From positions 462,281,321 through 462,345,320 of the forward strand of contig CM060990.1 in assembly GCA_030765065.1 (NCBI GenBank): 64,000 nucleotides of DNA, written 5' to 3'. The notes beneath the pieces were generated by a model that saw only the letters and a list, made by a program, of their open reading frames with translations, had not been told where the DNA came from and ran no database searches. The position numbers and the translations under genes are program-made. Shown here one piece after another: positions 25,081 through 36,880 of the stretch. The first letter of the stretch is position 1, and every line of letters starts with the position of its first letter. Source of the stretch: Deroplatys truncata (taxonomy: Eukaryota; Arthropoda; Insecta; Mantodea; Mantidae).

Positions 25081-26470
25081 GTACTAAGACATTTATTTTA
25101 AAATGTATATAGCTGGATATGATCACAAATTGACGAACTTGCTTTCCTTCACTTGCAGTATTTTTGTAAAAATGCTTAGATTTACTACTGCACAAAATTC
25201 TGTTTAATCACATAGATATTAGAATAGGGTTCTCCTAGACATTGACAAATTACAGGCTTTTCATGTAATATACAAGTAATACGAGAAGAATTAAATCCTT
25301 AAGGTGGCTATTTGTTCCTCCACCCATTACATACGTTTCCTCTGAGACAATTCAGCCCATCGGGTGGACTTTATGCACGTTCTTAATATGGACTTGATAG
25401 TGAACTTGGGTTTATTAACAAACGTTAAAAATTCTTGCAGTTGTAAGAGGGGCTTATATTGGGGTTTTAAATGCCGCAATATCTATTTAAATCTACCCCT
25501 GCTAAGATTGGTGGTTCAAATAAGGTTAAAAGAATCACAGGGTTTTATTTTTTTTAAGTTTCTGTTATAGTGATCAAACAACAGAGGAGACATGTTGTGA
25601 AATATATTTTGCAGACATTTGAGGCTACACATACCTTTTTGAAAAACTTTTTAAAACTTTTCGTCATAAAATCCTCAAAAACTGAAGAATAATAATAATT
25701 CAAATGCGGTTTTGACTTTCAGGTCATTTATATGCAGCGTTTAAATGGGAGTTCGTAAGTGTGTGCAAATAGTGCTTGTGATTTTAAAAATTGATCCAAA
25801 ATCTTGTTTTCTTAAATTTTTGTCATTTAAAAATGTTCCCCATTATAGAATTCTTGTTCGAGATGTTTCAGATTTTTAGCATACGTTCTTTGAGAGTGTG
25901 TGGCGAAATCTTAAGAGCCTTTTTAATGCCAAGCTTAGTTTTCAATTTAGAGTTTAATAATTTATTACATGAATGAATTTTAGAAGATTAAAATGTGTAC
26001 GTATTTCATTTTTACCCAGGAAAAATTTGAACGTTAGCAAAATTAATCCTCAATCGCAAAGGGCTATATTTAATGAATATGCAGAATTTAATTCTTGCAA
26101 TTTTTCAAATTTTCGTCACTGGGGGCATTTCACCTGAGACACGATTTTAACTGTTTTTTTAATTTATTTTCTTTGAACGTTACGTAGATAGAAAAATGAA
26201 AATTAAATTTCTACTATAATTATTTTGAACAAATCTGTAATAAAATATCAGCTAAATTCGATGAAAATTTTAGAAATTAGCAAATTCAGTACAATGTGTC
26301 CTTAAGCATCCTCAAAGGAAGCACAAGAAAATTATGGAAATGCTGTTTGAACATCTCATATGAATGTACATCTCAATTTCAGAGACAAATGCATTTCCAT
26401 ATCGGGTAACTTAACTTTGCTGATATAGGCATCTGAGGTCAGGCGTAATCCCAGTAAGTTATACTGCAAT
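25081..26470. other. Unassigned AT-rich sequence
   Basis: No recognised coding or repeat features. T-rich short ORFs only. Confidence 0.4.
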
Positions 26471-26545
26471 TCAGCGCCATGGCTCAACCGGTAGCTCCAA
26501 AGGCTAGAATTCGGATCGTCCCGGTTTCAAAATTACAGGTATCAC
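26471..26545 (+). repeat. Possible SINE head
   Basis: An A-box-like TGGCTCAACCGGTAG (26480-26494) is followed 30 bp later by a degenerate B-box-like CCGGTTTCAAAATTAC. The remaining body to about 26750 is moderately GC-rich and unrecognised. Weak evidence. Confidence 0.35.
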
Positions 26546-27227
26546 ATATTTTCCTTTCCCTTCATTCTTCGGATTTCACTTTCAGAGAGCTGCGTCAGGC
26601 GCGAAGGGTGATGGTGTGCGGCGTATGCGGTAAATGTGCATTGAAAAGAGAACTGTTTCTACTCTGGCATCGATACCTCCCACCTGTACTTATCCTTGTG
26701 AATACGGTAGCATTGGAGGAATGCTCTGAGGGATGCGCAATCTGAAGACAGTAGGGGCCCTGCTGCTTTGTACTTGCCGCCAATAGAGGTGAAGTATCCG
26801 CAAAAGATTAGACTTTGCTGCACTCCTACATCGTTGAGGACTTCAGCACCTGATACCTGAAAGCTATACTGCAACAAAGCATATATTTTCAATAAAATTT
26901 ATGATGTATTTAGGGTAAAAGGGTTCGTTGTCACTTATTGGAAAATATTTGCTATGATTGGAAGCCGAGGCACATTTGGCAGTATTACTATTGCTTCTTG
27001 AATTAAAGAGAGAGGTTCCACTCTTCTCCAACTAGTATCTGTCCAGAGAACAAAGCTGTGCTCTATGGTTGATGATCTGATTAGTGCTAATACAACCAAC
27101 AGGCACTGCTTATAATGCTAAATTAAACAGGAGAGTTCCAAAAGTGCAGACTAGCGCAAGCACAGTATCGACGTTCTGCATCGTGTACAAATATTTAGGG
27201 ATGATCCATACTCTAACTTGTTCAGCA
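26546..27227. other. Unassigned sequence
   Basis: No recognised coding or repeat features beyond the possible SINE body at its start. Confidence 0.35.
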
Positions 27228-27238
27228 TCCACAAATAG

Positions 27239-27515
27239 GTCGTCCTCCGTGGACTAGTGGTACCATGCTAGCCTCTAGTAGCCAAGGTCGCGGGTTCAAA
27301 CCCGGCGGAGGGCGATGGCATGGCTACCTTCGGAAGGGAAGTAAAGCCGGTAGTCCCGTGTCGTAGATTTACGACACGTAAAAGAACTTCAAGCCTGATA
27401 AAGAGGCCTCTGAGCAAAATGACTGGTCTTTCACGCCCAATATAGAATGGGACACTAGGGACCATAGTAGTTAACGAGCGTCCATAGATAAAACTCAGTT
27501 TAATTTAATTTAATT
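27239..27515 (+). repeat. tRNA-derived SINE with TSD
   Basis: The tRNA-like head (27242-27315) has A box TGGACTAGTGGT and B box GGGTTCAAACCC. A 7-bp acceptor-type pairing joins TCCTCCG and CGGAGGG. A non-tRNA body of about 170 bp follows, ending in a (TTTAA)n tail at 27499-27515. The element is flanked by an 11-bp direct repeat TCCACAAATAG (27228-27238 and 27516-27526), which proves insertion by target-primed reverse transcription. It lacks CCA-type ends or an intact T-stem, so it is not a functional tRNA gene. Confidence 0.88.
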
Positions 27516-27526
27516 TCCACAAATAG

Positions 27527-28151
27527 AATATGTTTAGACTGCCAATGGAGTAGTTTTATTGCAGAGTGCATCAGTCCAAAGTAAAATCTATCTACCGCTC
27601 ATCAAGGTTACATTGAAGCATGCTAAGTAATTTTGTGGGAGTATGGCAGATGTGGCCAAACTGCAATTACGCAAAGGGAACCTGCAAGACACAGAATGGT
27701 CAGTCACGAGTTCTTATTCATTTACCCTCCTGAAGGTGAACTGAGTGCCTACTATCCTAACAGAATAGATAAACTAAGGCCGAATGTGCTTGGAAAGATA
27801 CACGATAAATGCAAATATAACTCCTGGAGCTACAACCATGCGAACCATGGACGGCGGCACTACTTGCGTCACATTTGCTACACTGGATGCCATGGCTAAA
27901 ATGCAGTGGTGGGGGTGGTATGTGGTTTAGTATGCCGCCTCCCTTTGGCCGATTGTATGCAAATATACTTGATTTATTGTGTTGTTGAATCCCTATTACT
28001 CTATTCTCGTTAGTGATAGGTGGAAATTATTCACAATGCAACTGTATTTCATACCTCAAATATGGAGTTTTAAGCATTTTTCCTCCGTTTCACTGAATGA
28101 AAGCAGTTACCCCAGTCATGTTAAAAAGTCCTAAAATAGTTTATTTATGAT
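27527..28151. other. Unassigned sequence
   Basis: No recognised gene or repeat. This is the flank of the LTR element that starts at 28156. Confidence 0.4.
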
Positions 28152-28155
28152 ACTT
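28152..28155. repeat. Left target-site duplication ACTT of LTR element 1
   Basis: ACTT directly precedes the TG of the left LTR. It is repeated at 43950-43953 directly after the CA of the right LTR, 15.8 kb away, because the right LTR is interrupted by two later insertions. Confidence 0.8.
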
Positions 28156-29094
28156 TGACAACGTCTGGTCGTGGTCACCTCTTGACGTCATCTCCAATAT
28201 ATGTTGTTGATTCTGCTGCCGGCTGCTACATTTGTTGACTATGAGATCTGTAGGGGTCGTGTGAAAGGATAACACCAGTTTAAATTGACTGAGAAATTTA
28301 ATGTGATCTAATACTTGAGCTATTGAAGCGAGTTGCCGACCGTTTGAAGGTATGGATTGAAACTGGTTATGAATCGTAGCAGTTGAAACTATAACAATTG
28401 AATTATTATACCCGCTAACTTCTGCAGCATCAACTGCACGGTTTGAAAAAACTGTTTTGCAATAAAAGAAACTAGAAGCGTAACTTGCCGTGAGTCGCTA
28501 AAATGCTTACCAGTAAAACTCCTTGGCGGCTACCGCTAAATAACTGATAACCCAGCGTTGTCTTAGGCGCTATGAACTGCCGATCACCGTAGAAGACTGT
28601 AAGCCCCTAAAGCTGTACACGGAAAAAAGACAGAAAGAAATAAAGAAATCCGCTAATTTTAGCAATACACTCTCTTTTATTAACTTAAGCTCTGACCACA
28701 TCAATACCCTTACCAACGTCCCTTCTCGCACGAGCCAATATTAACAACTTCTATGTGTGGTTCTCTCACCTTGTTACTATGCAAAACCTCCCCGAATCTA
28801 AGAAATTCATTTACCTTCCTCTTTCACATAATTTCTGTCTACGTAATTGTTCAAACATAATGAACTTAAATCCAACTGCATTCCAGGAACATTTACGCTA
28901 ATACACGGCTGTTGCTAATTACTTTGCTAGCCTGACCAGCTAATGATCCTTTCTTTCGGACAAATCTTTTAACTCATGCCTATTACATTAGCAACGTTCA
29001 GAAATATATTCAGAGATTATTATAATTATTTCTCTATCGTACTATTATTTCTTTATTTTATTATTTATATCTTCCTGTCAATAATTACGTATCA
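28156..29094 (-). repeat. 3' LTR of LTR element 1 (intact copy)
   Basis: 939 bp, TG...CA. It aligns with the split right copy over its length, for example the shared GTGTGAAAGGATAACACCAG near 28260 and 33070. It preserves the empty target sites: a single TA at 28390-28391 where the other copy has the mariner element, and a single TGCTTA at 28504-28509 where the other copy has the Polinton-like element. Confidence 0.85.
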
Positions 29095-29606
29095 AAATAC
29101 CCCGTTACATTCGTTTATAATTCTTAATAATAAAAGAATGTACACCTTTGCCCAAATAAAATTTTAACTTTAAATTTAGCTGAACCCTGTCGGCAACTCT
29201 TTCAATTTTCTTATATATTTTTACAAATTTCTTCTTTACAGCTCATTCATACATACAAGTACTTCTAGAACAATTGCTAACTCTTATCTTCACAAATTAA
29301 ATACAATATTAATTATGCTAAATTTTCTATACTATTTTAAATTTTTATTTGCTCTTCTTTTGAACTTATATACATTTCCAAGAGTCTTTGTTCTGGTATT
29401 TTATCGAAGCACTGACTTTAATGTTTGTTATGTTCACTTCACTTTCTTCTGCTTAATACAACTTTTTACAATTTTGAACTTATTCTCTGGTTAAAATTTT
29501 CAGAATCTTGGCTTCCATGTCATGCATATTTATTATAATCATCTATAAACAAAATTGCACCCACAAATTCAATTATCGAAAGTTAGAAGTACCTAACTGC
29601 ATCCTA
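29095..29606. other. AT-rich internal region of LTR element 1
   Basis: Lies between the 3' LTR and the gag remnant. No pol domains or clear polypurine tract. Apparently pol has been lost or was never present. Confidence 0.4.
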
Positions 29607-30748
29607 CTAATTGCACCCGTCTACTAAACTATTATTTACATTTCTATTTTCACTCATCTGATTCTGGCTCTTTCCTACTATCTTTCTCTTCATTTCAATT
29701 GCTTCTACTCTATCTTTGTCAATTGGTGAATTTCTCCAGTTTCTATTTCTTTCCTCTTGTCTAGGCAATCTAGTTCGAAATTCATAATTATTTTCAAGTC
29801 TCAAATATTTATTCCTCGAATTATGTATACCTCTAAACTAATGATTTCCTCCTCTAGGTCCATTTAATCTTCCCATATTCATATAATTAACCTGAACGTG
29901 CCTACCTCAATGGTCTGAGTTTCTATTTGATGACTTCTATCAAAACGATTTCTCTTCGTGTTTCCCACTGCGCTGGTTCTTATCTAGGAACTGGACCTCT
30001 ATATCTATTCCTAACGTCATTTTGATTTCCATTTCTATGAAACTGTGCTCCTTGCCCGAAGGAATCTGAACTTTTCATTGCATTTCTTGTCTGATTTCTG
30101 TTATTTTCTGCCTCGACTTTTGTTTGTTACTCTCAAGGGCTATCAGCAAAGCAGTTATTTCTGACACATTATTTGGCTTCAGTGTTACAAGATAGTGCTT
30201 AGTGGTTTCTGGAAAATGGGTCTAAGAATATTTATGAGATCTTTATCACTTAATGGTGACTCTTCTCGATTTCCTTGTTACCTTCATAAAACAATTAATC
30301 TTGAATAGTCAGCTCGCTGGTTACATTTTCCACTGCTTAATTCTAATCTGAAGCTTGCTTGCCTATTTTCTCCCCAATATCTACTCACGAACATATTTGT
30401 GAAGGCCCTGAAGTCATTTTCTAGAATTATATCTAGCCAAGTTGCTGCATTTCCCTTAAAACATTTCCTAACAATGATCATTTTGCACTCTTCCGGTACA
30501 CATTTTACAGTGACGTATTCCTGCAACTGTCTAATGAAAGATTTCGGATCGTCTGAGTCCTTATTTTCAAAAGTTGGTGGTGCAATTTCGTTTAAAATTA
30601 ATTTAGGCCAGTACATGTTATGGTTCTGATCTCTATTTCTTTGTACATTACCTCGTCTAGGTTCGCTGCTGGAAGTGCTATCACCTACATTTGGCAGAGA
30701 GATGTTCGCTAACACATTGTGTATCGCTTCGTCTCTCGCTGCTGATTC

Positions 30749-30758
30749 ACATTGCTAG
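30749..30758. repeat. Left target duplication of truncated non-LTR element
   Basis: ACATTGCTAG here corresponds to ACATTACTAC at 31881-31890, two mismatches in 10 bp. Both lie at the point where the gag reading is interrupted. Confidence 0.55.
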
Positions 30759-31880
30759 AGACAATATTGGCTATTGTTAGATCCACAATGACGTGTGGGG
30801 CGGAGATCTAGCGGCGAGAATCCCCGGAAAGGCTAGACTAAGTTAAAACAAGTTTTCTAAAAGGCACCTTAGGTGTGGGTAAAGGTACGGCAAACTGCAG
30901 CATTTTTAGAGAATATGGTACATACAGCGAAACAATTGAATGTAAGGTACGGGCGATAAAATATTGGATTAGAATTATGAGAGGGGATCAATCACTTATG
31001 AGAAGAGTATGCTATAAGGAACAGCTCAGAATCGGAAGGGATAAGATTTGGGCAGCGAAAATCAAGAGAGGGCTGAAGAGAATAGAGATGGTAATATTTG
31101 CTTTGAAGGACCTGGAAATAGAGCAAATGTGAGGAGAAAAGTACAGAAGCGACTGAAGGATATAGATCGACAGCGGACGCTGTCACAGTGTAACGAGAAA
31201 GTATTATTGCTTACAGTCAAAACTAAATATAGAATAGGGTATAGGACAATATATTTTGTCAAGAAATAGAGCGACATGCAAGGGCTCGCTTGGATCAGAC
31301 TGGGATCATGGCGAGCGATAAAGTTCATTAACGAAGAAGGCATAAGAATTTGTCCCTAGTGTAGAGAGGAAGTAACTTGGATTCATATTCTGGCGTATTG
31401 TACTAAGACAGAACAGTTGACAAAGTATCTGCCAGGTTCCTTTGTTAACACAAGGAGAGGGTTACAAGTTTGTTGGATCTTGCTGGTTGGGAGAGGGCCG
31501 GGGAGGCAATTGGTACATTTATACAAAACGTTACGCAGCTCAGATCGCAGTGTAAGGAAGAGGGCCAAGGGTGGTAGGGGGAGGGTGGTTGGCTTAGGGG
31601 CGGGTATCTGTTTTGTAAACAACAGCATGTGCTTGTCAGCAAGTCTTTTCTCTTCTTCTGTTCTGTTTGTGTGATTTTTGTTGTTAGTTTATCTGTGGTT
31701 TCTTTTTCGTTTCTTTTCATTTCTTGTAAATATCATTAAAGTTCACTGTGATTAATATAGTCTAAAAATATGAGCTACGGCATATTATATAAGCACGAAC
31801 GGTCTATCTGACCGTGAGATGCATGAGTTTGAACATGTAAAATGTTTAAGACCAATAAATACACCACTCTACTCTACTCT
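30759..31880 (+). mobile_element. 5'-truncated non-LTR retrotransposon in gag
   Basis: A 1.1-kb insertion on the plus strand, opposite to gag. It carries a decayed C-terminal ORF2 piece: LAWIRLGSWRAIKFINEEGI, then ICP-stop-C and HILAYC (about 31283-31403), the CxxC...H...C signature found after the RT in R1-like elements. An untranslated region with an AATAAA-type signal follows (31855), and the element ends in four ACTCT units. 5' truncation, a simple-repeat 3' end and imperfect flanking duplications are typical of target-primed insertion. Confidence 0.72.
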
Positions 31881-32953
31881 ACATTACTACAATTTGGATT
31901 TGGTACATTTATACCTATTCTTAAACTTTCTAATGCACATTTTATTTCTGTTGCTTCTGTTACTACCTCCTTAGCCTGATGTGTGATTCCTTCAAAGTTT
32001 CTAGTCTGTCTTTTACTTTCCCTTTCTGCTTTTTTATATCCATTTCTACTTTTCTCTGGTTCCTTTCTAGTTATTTCCCTAGCCTGTTGCATTTATTTGT
32101 TTGCTATTTCCCTTTCTGTTTGAAATTTATTTGCTGCTTCCTTCCTTAATTTCATATTTTCTATCTCTGATTTCTCAATAACTTGTTTAAAAATTTTCTT
32201 TTCAGGTTTTTTTCTTCCATGGCTAACTTCTTTCCTAACATTTTATATTTCTCCCCTAACATATTCTCTTTGACTTCACTTCTAACATTACCTATTTTAC
32301 CTTTAATTTTCTCCTTGAGTAATTCTAATGCTTGCTGTTGATTTTCTAGCCTCTATTGGCCTTTCCTAGCTCCGTTTGCCCCTTTTCTATCTTCCTTCCT
32401 AGCTTTATCTCTAATTTATTTCCTAGCTCTGGTCGACTATTTTCCAACCTCTGAATGTTACTCTCCATCTTTTCCTCCCTAGCTTTTAACATTTTTCTCA
32501 CTGCCATTAAATCACATAATCTAAATCCTGTATTATTTACTCTTTCTACCTGAATTCTATTGTTTTTGTATTTCCGAGCTATTCTGTACATGTCGACTAT
32601 TTTCTCAATTTCTGCTGCCTTGTTCTGTACAATTTCATGCCTACTATTACTGTCTGCTTCCTGAAGTTCCATTATTTCTATTGAATTCTTTTCACCTAAC
32701 ATTTTTGCACTTCTTAACCACATCTACACGAATAACATTGAAATAAATAAACTTACAGTCGGTACCTGATTAGCTGATGCACTCACTGTTGTCTACTGAT
32801 GCTGATGTATCTTTCTTCTTTCTGCTCGCCGTGTATCTGTGAAGCGTGAGCTACAGCCGTTCTGGATTGTCTTCCTTCCTTTTCGTGCTGTCGTCGCGCA
32901 CTGGGTTTGATTTCCAGTGTAGCCTCCTCAGCTTCTGATGGTCCTCACTTCGA

Positions 32954-32973
32954 AGCTCGGCCATGGTGCGCCA
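32954..32973 (-). promoter_or_regulatory. Putative primer-binding site of LTR element 1
   Basis: On the minus strand, TGGCGCACCATGGCC begins 4 bp inside the 5' LTR edge. TGG is the complement of a tRNA CCA end. The first six bases equal the tRNA-Lys-type site of LTR element 2, but the rest differs. Probably a decayed site. Confidence 0.5.
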
Positions 32974-32977
32974 AGTT

Positions 32978-33200
32978 TGACGACGAATGGTTGGTGTCAC
33001 CTTTTGACGTCTTCAACATCTGCTGTTGATTCTGCTGCCAGCTTCTAAAGTGCTTTGCATGGGTGTAGTGTGAAAGGATAACACCAGTTTAAGTTAACTG
33101 AGATATTTAATGTGATTTAATACTTGAGGTACTGATGCGAGTTGCCGACCGTTTGAAGACGACGAATGAAACTTATTATGAATCGTAGCACTCGAAACTA
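32978..33200 (-). repeat. 5' LTR of element 1, segment 1
   Basis: Homologous to 28156-28391 of the intact LTR. It is broken at a TA (33199-33200) by the mariner-type transposon. Confidence 0.85.
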
Positions 33201-34522
33201 CAGGTTGGGCGAGAAGTCCCCGTACCCCGTACCTCTGTGAGTATCAAATGTTATTATGCAGATTGGTAGTATCAATGTTATTATGCTAGGTAGCTATATT
33301 ATTTATATCAATTGTCGGAATCAATTGTTGGAATTCATGGTTACATGTTTTGGCAGTCGAATTTTAATTTGTAGCCATGGCAGATGTAAACAACCATAGT
33401 TAACACTATTGAGGAGCGCTTAGAGGCAAGTGTGTAGGTGCACGAACAACAACACACAGTGCAGACAATGAGACAGGTTATGGGAGCATTCCAGGAAAGA
33501 TTTAATAAGGCTCCACCGAGAAAAGCAATACTTCTAGATTGGGAAAGACGTGCTTTTGCTTTTGAGTGTTAAAAACAGGCCGCGGAGTGGAAGGAAGAAG
33601 ACACGAGAAGAAACATGTACTGGAGTCTCTGCTTCGATTGAACAATCTCCTATGAAGTCGATACGTAAACGTGCTTCGGAACTCGGTGTACCGAGGACAA
33701 CAATACGAGATCACATGCAAAACGACCTTAAGCTCACACCTTTACGACCGACGTTCGTAAACACTTATCGGATAGAGACCGGAATGAGCGCGTTTTAGCA
33801 TACCGTGCTTTGTTAACGCAATTTCCAAATGCAGTAAACCGTGCCAAGGTTATGTTTTCAGAGGAATGTGCGATTTATCGCAGCTCACGTGCTAGATATA
33901 TTGTCTTTTGGGCCAAAGAGAATCCTCATTGCACAGTCGAGTTAGAAAGGAACCCGCCTCACGTAATGATATGGGCAGCGATGACATCACATCTGCTTGG
34001 ACCTTACTCTTTTGAATGACGCAAATTATTTACACATGTTACAAACATGGTTAATACCTCAGCTTGAGGAAAGGCGGTCTCACAGTACGCATATGGTTAG
34101 AGCAAGTTGGAGCACCTTCTCACCTCTCTCTTGCAGTGCGCGATTTCCTCAATTAACCCTTTCTACGACGGTGGATAGGTCGTGGTTCATTAGCAACACC
34201 GGCTCCCTTGAAATGGCGACCAAGAAGTCCTGACCTCACCAAACCTGACAACTCGTTATGAGGCGTCATTAAGGCGCATGTATCTCCACGTCGTTATGCT
34301 ACAGACGAAGAACTAAACAATGCTGTTGAGGATGTATTTCGCAGTATAACACCGGACATGCTCAGGAATATGTCAAGAAAAACATGGGGGCGTATGGAAC
34401 TGTGTTTACAGCATGATGGAGAACATGCAGATATATTGGACACTTAATACGTAAGTACTTTGTTAAATTAAAATCAATTAGCATTCGATACTAGAGGGTA
34501 CGGGGACTTCTCGCCCATCCTG
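33201..34522 (+). mobile_element. Tc1/mariner-superfamily transposon in the LTR
   Basis: 1322 bp with inverted ends that start CAGGTTGGGCGAGAAGTC on the left and differ by one base on the right (CAGGATGGG...). It is flanked by a TA duplication (33199-33200, 34523-34524), and the empty site TA is preserved in the other LTR at 28390. It contains one decayed transposase gene. Boundaries are base-precise because the paralogous LTR gives the uninterrupted sequence. Confidence 0.92.
33377..34447 (+). pseudogene. Tc1/mariner-type transposase, decayed
   Basis: A start-like ATG at 33377 leads, through frameshifts, to helix-turn-helix segments (TKAPPRKAI-type, then MKSIRKRASELGVPRTTIRDHM, 33651-33718). 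The catalytic region follows: VMFSEECAIYRSSRARYIVFW (33850-33910), NPPHVMIWAAMTS (33952-33990), YLHMLQTWLIPQLEE (34030-34074), RPRSPDLTKPDNSL (34216-34255), then RRYATDEELNNAVEDVF and a natural stop at 34445. The first catalytic Asp, expected as SDE, reads SEE. A premature stop replaces the residue after PDNSL. The transposase is inactive. Confidence 0.88.
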
Positions 34523-34524
34523 TA

Positions 34525-34642
34525 TAACAATTGAATTATTATACCAGCTAACTTCTGCAGTATCAATTTTATGGTTTGAAATAACTGTTTCTGCAATAAA
34601 AAAACTAGAAGCGTAACTTGCCTGGAGTCGATAAAATGCTTA
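34525..34642 (-). repeat. 5' LTR of element 1, segment 2
   Basis: Homologous to 28392-28509 of the intact LTR. It ends in TGCTTA (34637-34642), the left target duplication of the Polinton-like element. Confidence 0.85.
34637..34642. repeat. 6-bp target duplication TGCTTA (left)
   Basis: Repeated at 43372-43377. The uninterrupted paralogous LTR has a single TGCTTA at 28504-28509. A 6-bp duplication is the length made by Polinton/Maverick integrases. Confidence 0.88.
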
Positions 34643-34854
34643 GGTAGTATAGAAATGAGAGATCCAGCGCACGTAATAAGCAGGAATGTGCCCCGGGTAC
34701 CTTTTCGTAGCAGCTGAGGCCATAAATTTTATGAAGTATAATGGAGAGGTTGACAGGCATGCAATTAAAGTTGTCCATCACCTGTCAAAAGGACCAATTC
34801 TGCAATAAATAATGCTTTCTAACAAAAGAGGAGACGCTATTCTCCCCATTCCAT

Positions 34855-35330
34855 TCCCTGCACACGTGGTCGTTAGGAAGGCCACACCTGTAGCAACCCC
34901 CTTCCCCAGCTGCATTCTCTCTCCAAACACGTGCACCCGGGCAAAATAACAAAGACCGTACCTTCTTCCTGTCAAAATGAATAATGGTGTAATAAATTAT
35001 GTCCTGTGACAAATCAACAAGCGTTATTGCCTCCATTCCATTGTCCCACGCAGGTGTTCGTTAGGAAGGCTCCACATGTAGCAACCCCACCTCCACAGCA
35101 TTCTATTCTCTCTCCAAACACGTGCAATATAACAATAGAACAGACTGTGCCATGGTAACAAAAGAAGCTAACAAAGCACAAGCGCTATTGTCTGCATTCC
35201 ATTGTCCCGCGCAAGTGTTCGTTAGGAAGGCTACACATGTAGCAACCCCTTCACCCCACAGCATTCTATTCTTTCCAAACACGTGCAGCGATAACAAAAG
35301 ATCAGGCTCGTGCCCGCGATAACAGAATAA
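34855..35330. repeat. Subterminal tandem repeats in left TIR
   Basis: Three diverged units share the core CGTTAGGAAGGC with starts at 34871, 35059 and 35220 (spacing 188 and 161 bp). Each is preceded by CATTCCATTGTCCC-like sequence and followed by a TGTAGCAACCCC motif and a TCCAAACACGTGCA motif with an E-box CACGTG. They are mirrored in the right TIR at about 42700-43120. Possible transposase/integrase or replication-protein sites, by analogy only. Confidence 0.65.
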
Positions 35331-35729
35331 TTCTTGGATCCAATGCTATTATACCTGTCGTGTGTTTCTTTGACGGTGAAAAAGAGAGAGAGACCCGCTC
35401 CCACCAGGCTAGCTTCCATTCACTATAGACGGCAACATGATGCTACCGACTTTGTCCCGCGGGCAGTTCTCTCTGAGAGCAGCCAAAAGTTCACGAAGAC
35501 CTACGGGCATTTGCGAAGATAGATACACAAGATCGAAATAACTCTAACACTTCCACCAAGCACATGAACCTGCACGACAACCTGCAAGAATCACCGAATA
35601 TAGTTATACATGCTCTAACTCTCTGTTTTTGCATCTATTGGCTCTTTCAAACAGTGATATCAAAATGCATTTAACATATATCACTACCTATATTAAACCA
35701 CTGTGTATATTTAGGTGTCCTTAGGTCTG

Positions 35730-36153
35730 TGTTCTAATCTTATTGCAGGCAAAAGCTTAATGTTTTAATTGCGAAGAAAAATTTATACTTTGATAGGGTT
35801 AAACATTATTATATCATTACCCTGATTAATGAAAGGCGTCCCCGGGTATTCAGAGGTCCGAGTTCGAGTCTTAGTGTAGTGAAACATTAATGCTTAATAA
35901 CTTAAAATTTAGGAACATAGATGAGTAGGGTAAATCATGTTTATTTTTTATATATCATTACGATGTTTAATGCAGTGTATTCTTAGGTACCCAGAGGTCT
36001 TAGTTCGAATCTTACCCTGCTAAACTCTTATGCTTAATAAATATTAAACTATGTGAGTATGCGTGGCCAAATTGAAATGTATTTAACTAATATAATTATT
36101 TTATATTAAACCTGGAGTATACTTATGTATCCCGATGCCTAGACTCGATTCTT
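35730..36153 (+). repeat. tRNA B-box-like motif ladder in left TIR
   Basis: Four motifs related to the pol III B box GGTTCGANTCC occur at 35731 (TGTTCTAATC, decayed), 35861 (AGTTCGAGTC), 36002 (AGTTCGAATC) and 36141 (AGACTCGATTC), spaced 130, 141 and 139 bp. Each is preceded by a GGT(A/G)(C/T)CC...AGGTC-type segment. The right TIR carries the same series inverted (about 41832, 41970, 42115 and 42245), where the motif decayed at 35731 still reads GATTCGAAC. Confidence 0.7.
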
Positions 36154-36385
36154 TATTCTTTCTTTCCTCTTTTCTCATTTTCTTTCTTTTCCCTCTTTCT
36201 ATCTATATATCTTTCTTTCTTATTGACATGCATATATCCAAGCATTCGTACACGAGCACACGAACAGAGCCATTACACATACATATACACACATACGTAT
36301 ACATACAACAATACACTTACATACACACACATACGCCAACAAGCATACACACATACACCGGTGCACACACAGACACACACGCTAG
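36150..36385. repeat. TC- and CA-rich low-complexity tract in left TIR
   Basis: Pyrimidine-rich (CTTT/TTTC) then ACATACAC-type repeats. Mirrored at 41583-41830 in the right TIR. Long ORFs here arise from composition. Confidence 0.8.
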
Positions 36386-36714
36386 CATTATTGTCTTTAC
36401 AGAATTCAAAAATCATTGTTTCATTTTCCCTGTAACCTAGCAAACTGTAATTCTTTTCAGGCTACCACATTCACATGATTTTCATCATCAGCGCATTTTA
36501 TAGCTCGTGTAAAGACATTATGGAAGTATTCGCAGGGGGAGAGAGAGTGAGAGTGAATGGGAGAGGGGGAAACTCAACTCAACGCGAATAGAAGTGATGA
36601 GAGTCTCTGCGCATGTGCAACAGGTGATAACTCCATTGGGTACAATAATCACGTCACGTGTAAACAACTCTGCTATGATGATGTGCTGACATAGACAGGT
36701 GGGATTTAGATCTC

Positions 36715-36746
36715 TATATAAACAGCTAACGACGCTGGCTGGAGTC
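36715..36746 (+). promoter_or_regulatory. Candidate inward promoter in left TIR (TATA + Inr)
   Basis: TATATAAA at 36715-36722 is followed by initiator-like TCATTA with its A at 36746, 31 bp from the TATA start, which is textbook spacing. It points into the element toward the capsid-like genes. The mirrored TATA is retained in the right TIR (41240-41247, pointing left). Confidence 0.5.
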
Positions 36747-36880
36747 ATTACGAGCTTATTAACTCTACATTTAAATTTTAAAGAACTTCATAAATAGCAA
36801 CGCAGGGTGTATTTTTAATTTAAGAAGAGGTGCGAGTCATCGATTTCTACACACACACGGCATTCATCAAGACGATACAA

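Larger units (their letters stand above)
29607..32723 (-). pseudogene. gag of LTR element 1, decayed and interrupted
   Basis: Read leftward from 32723, the protein starts MWLRSAK, comparable to the MYLRSGR start of the gag at 47159. A long coiled-coil-like Lys/Glu-rich region follows (32723-32346, then 32092-31881). After the inserted non-LTR element it resumes as a capsid-like segment (30748-30284): FENKDSDDPKSFIRQLQEYV, then KGNAATWLDIIL, then FTNMFVSRYWGENRQ. This is the arrangement of gypsy-type retrotransposon gag capsids. An Arg-rich tail (29804-29607) could be the nucleic-acid-binding end. Frameshifts and stops disrupt it. Confidence 0.75.

Noticed and set aside
27242-27315. Functional tRNA gene
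   Set aside because: A and B boxes and acceptor pairing are present, but the T stem is mispaired and the sequence continues into a SINE body with tail and target duplication.
36135-36440. 101- and 70-codon ORFs in the left TIR (and 41586-41846 in the right)
   Set aside because: Translations of TC- and CA-rich low-complexity DNA; not proteins.
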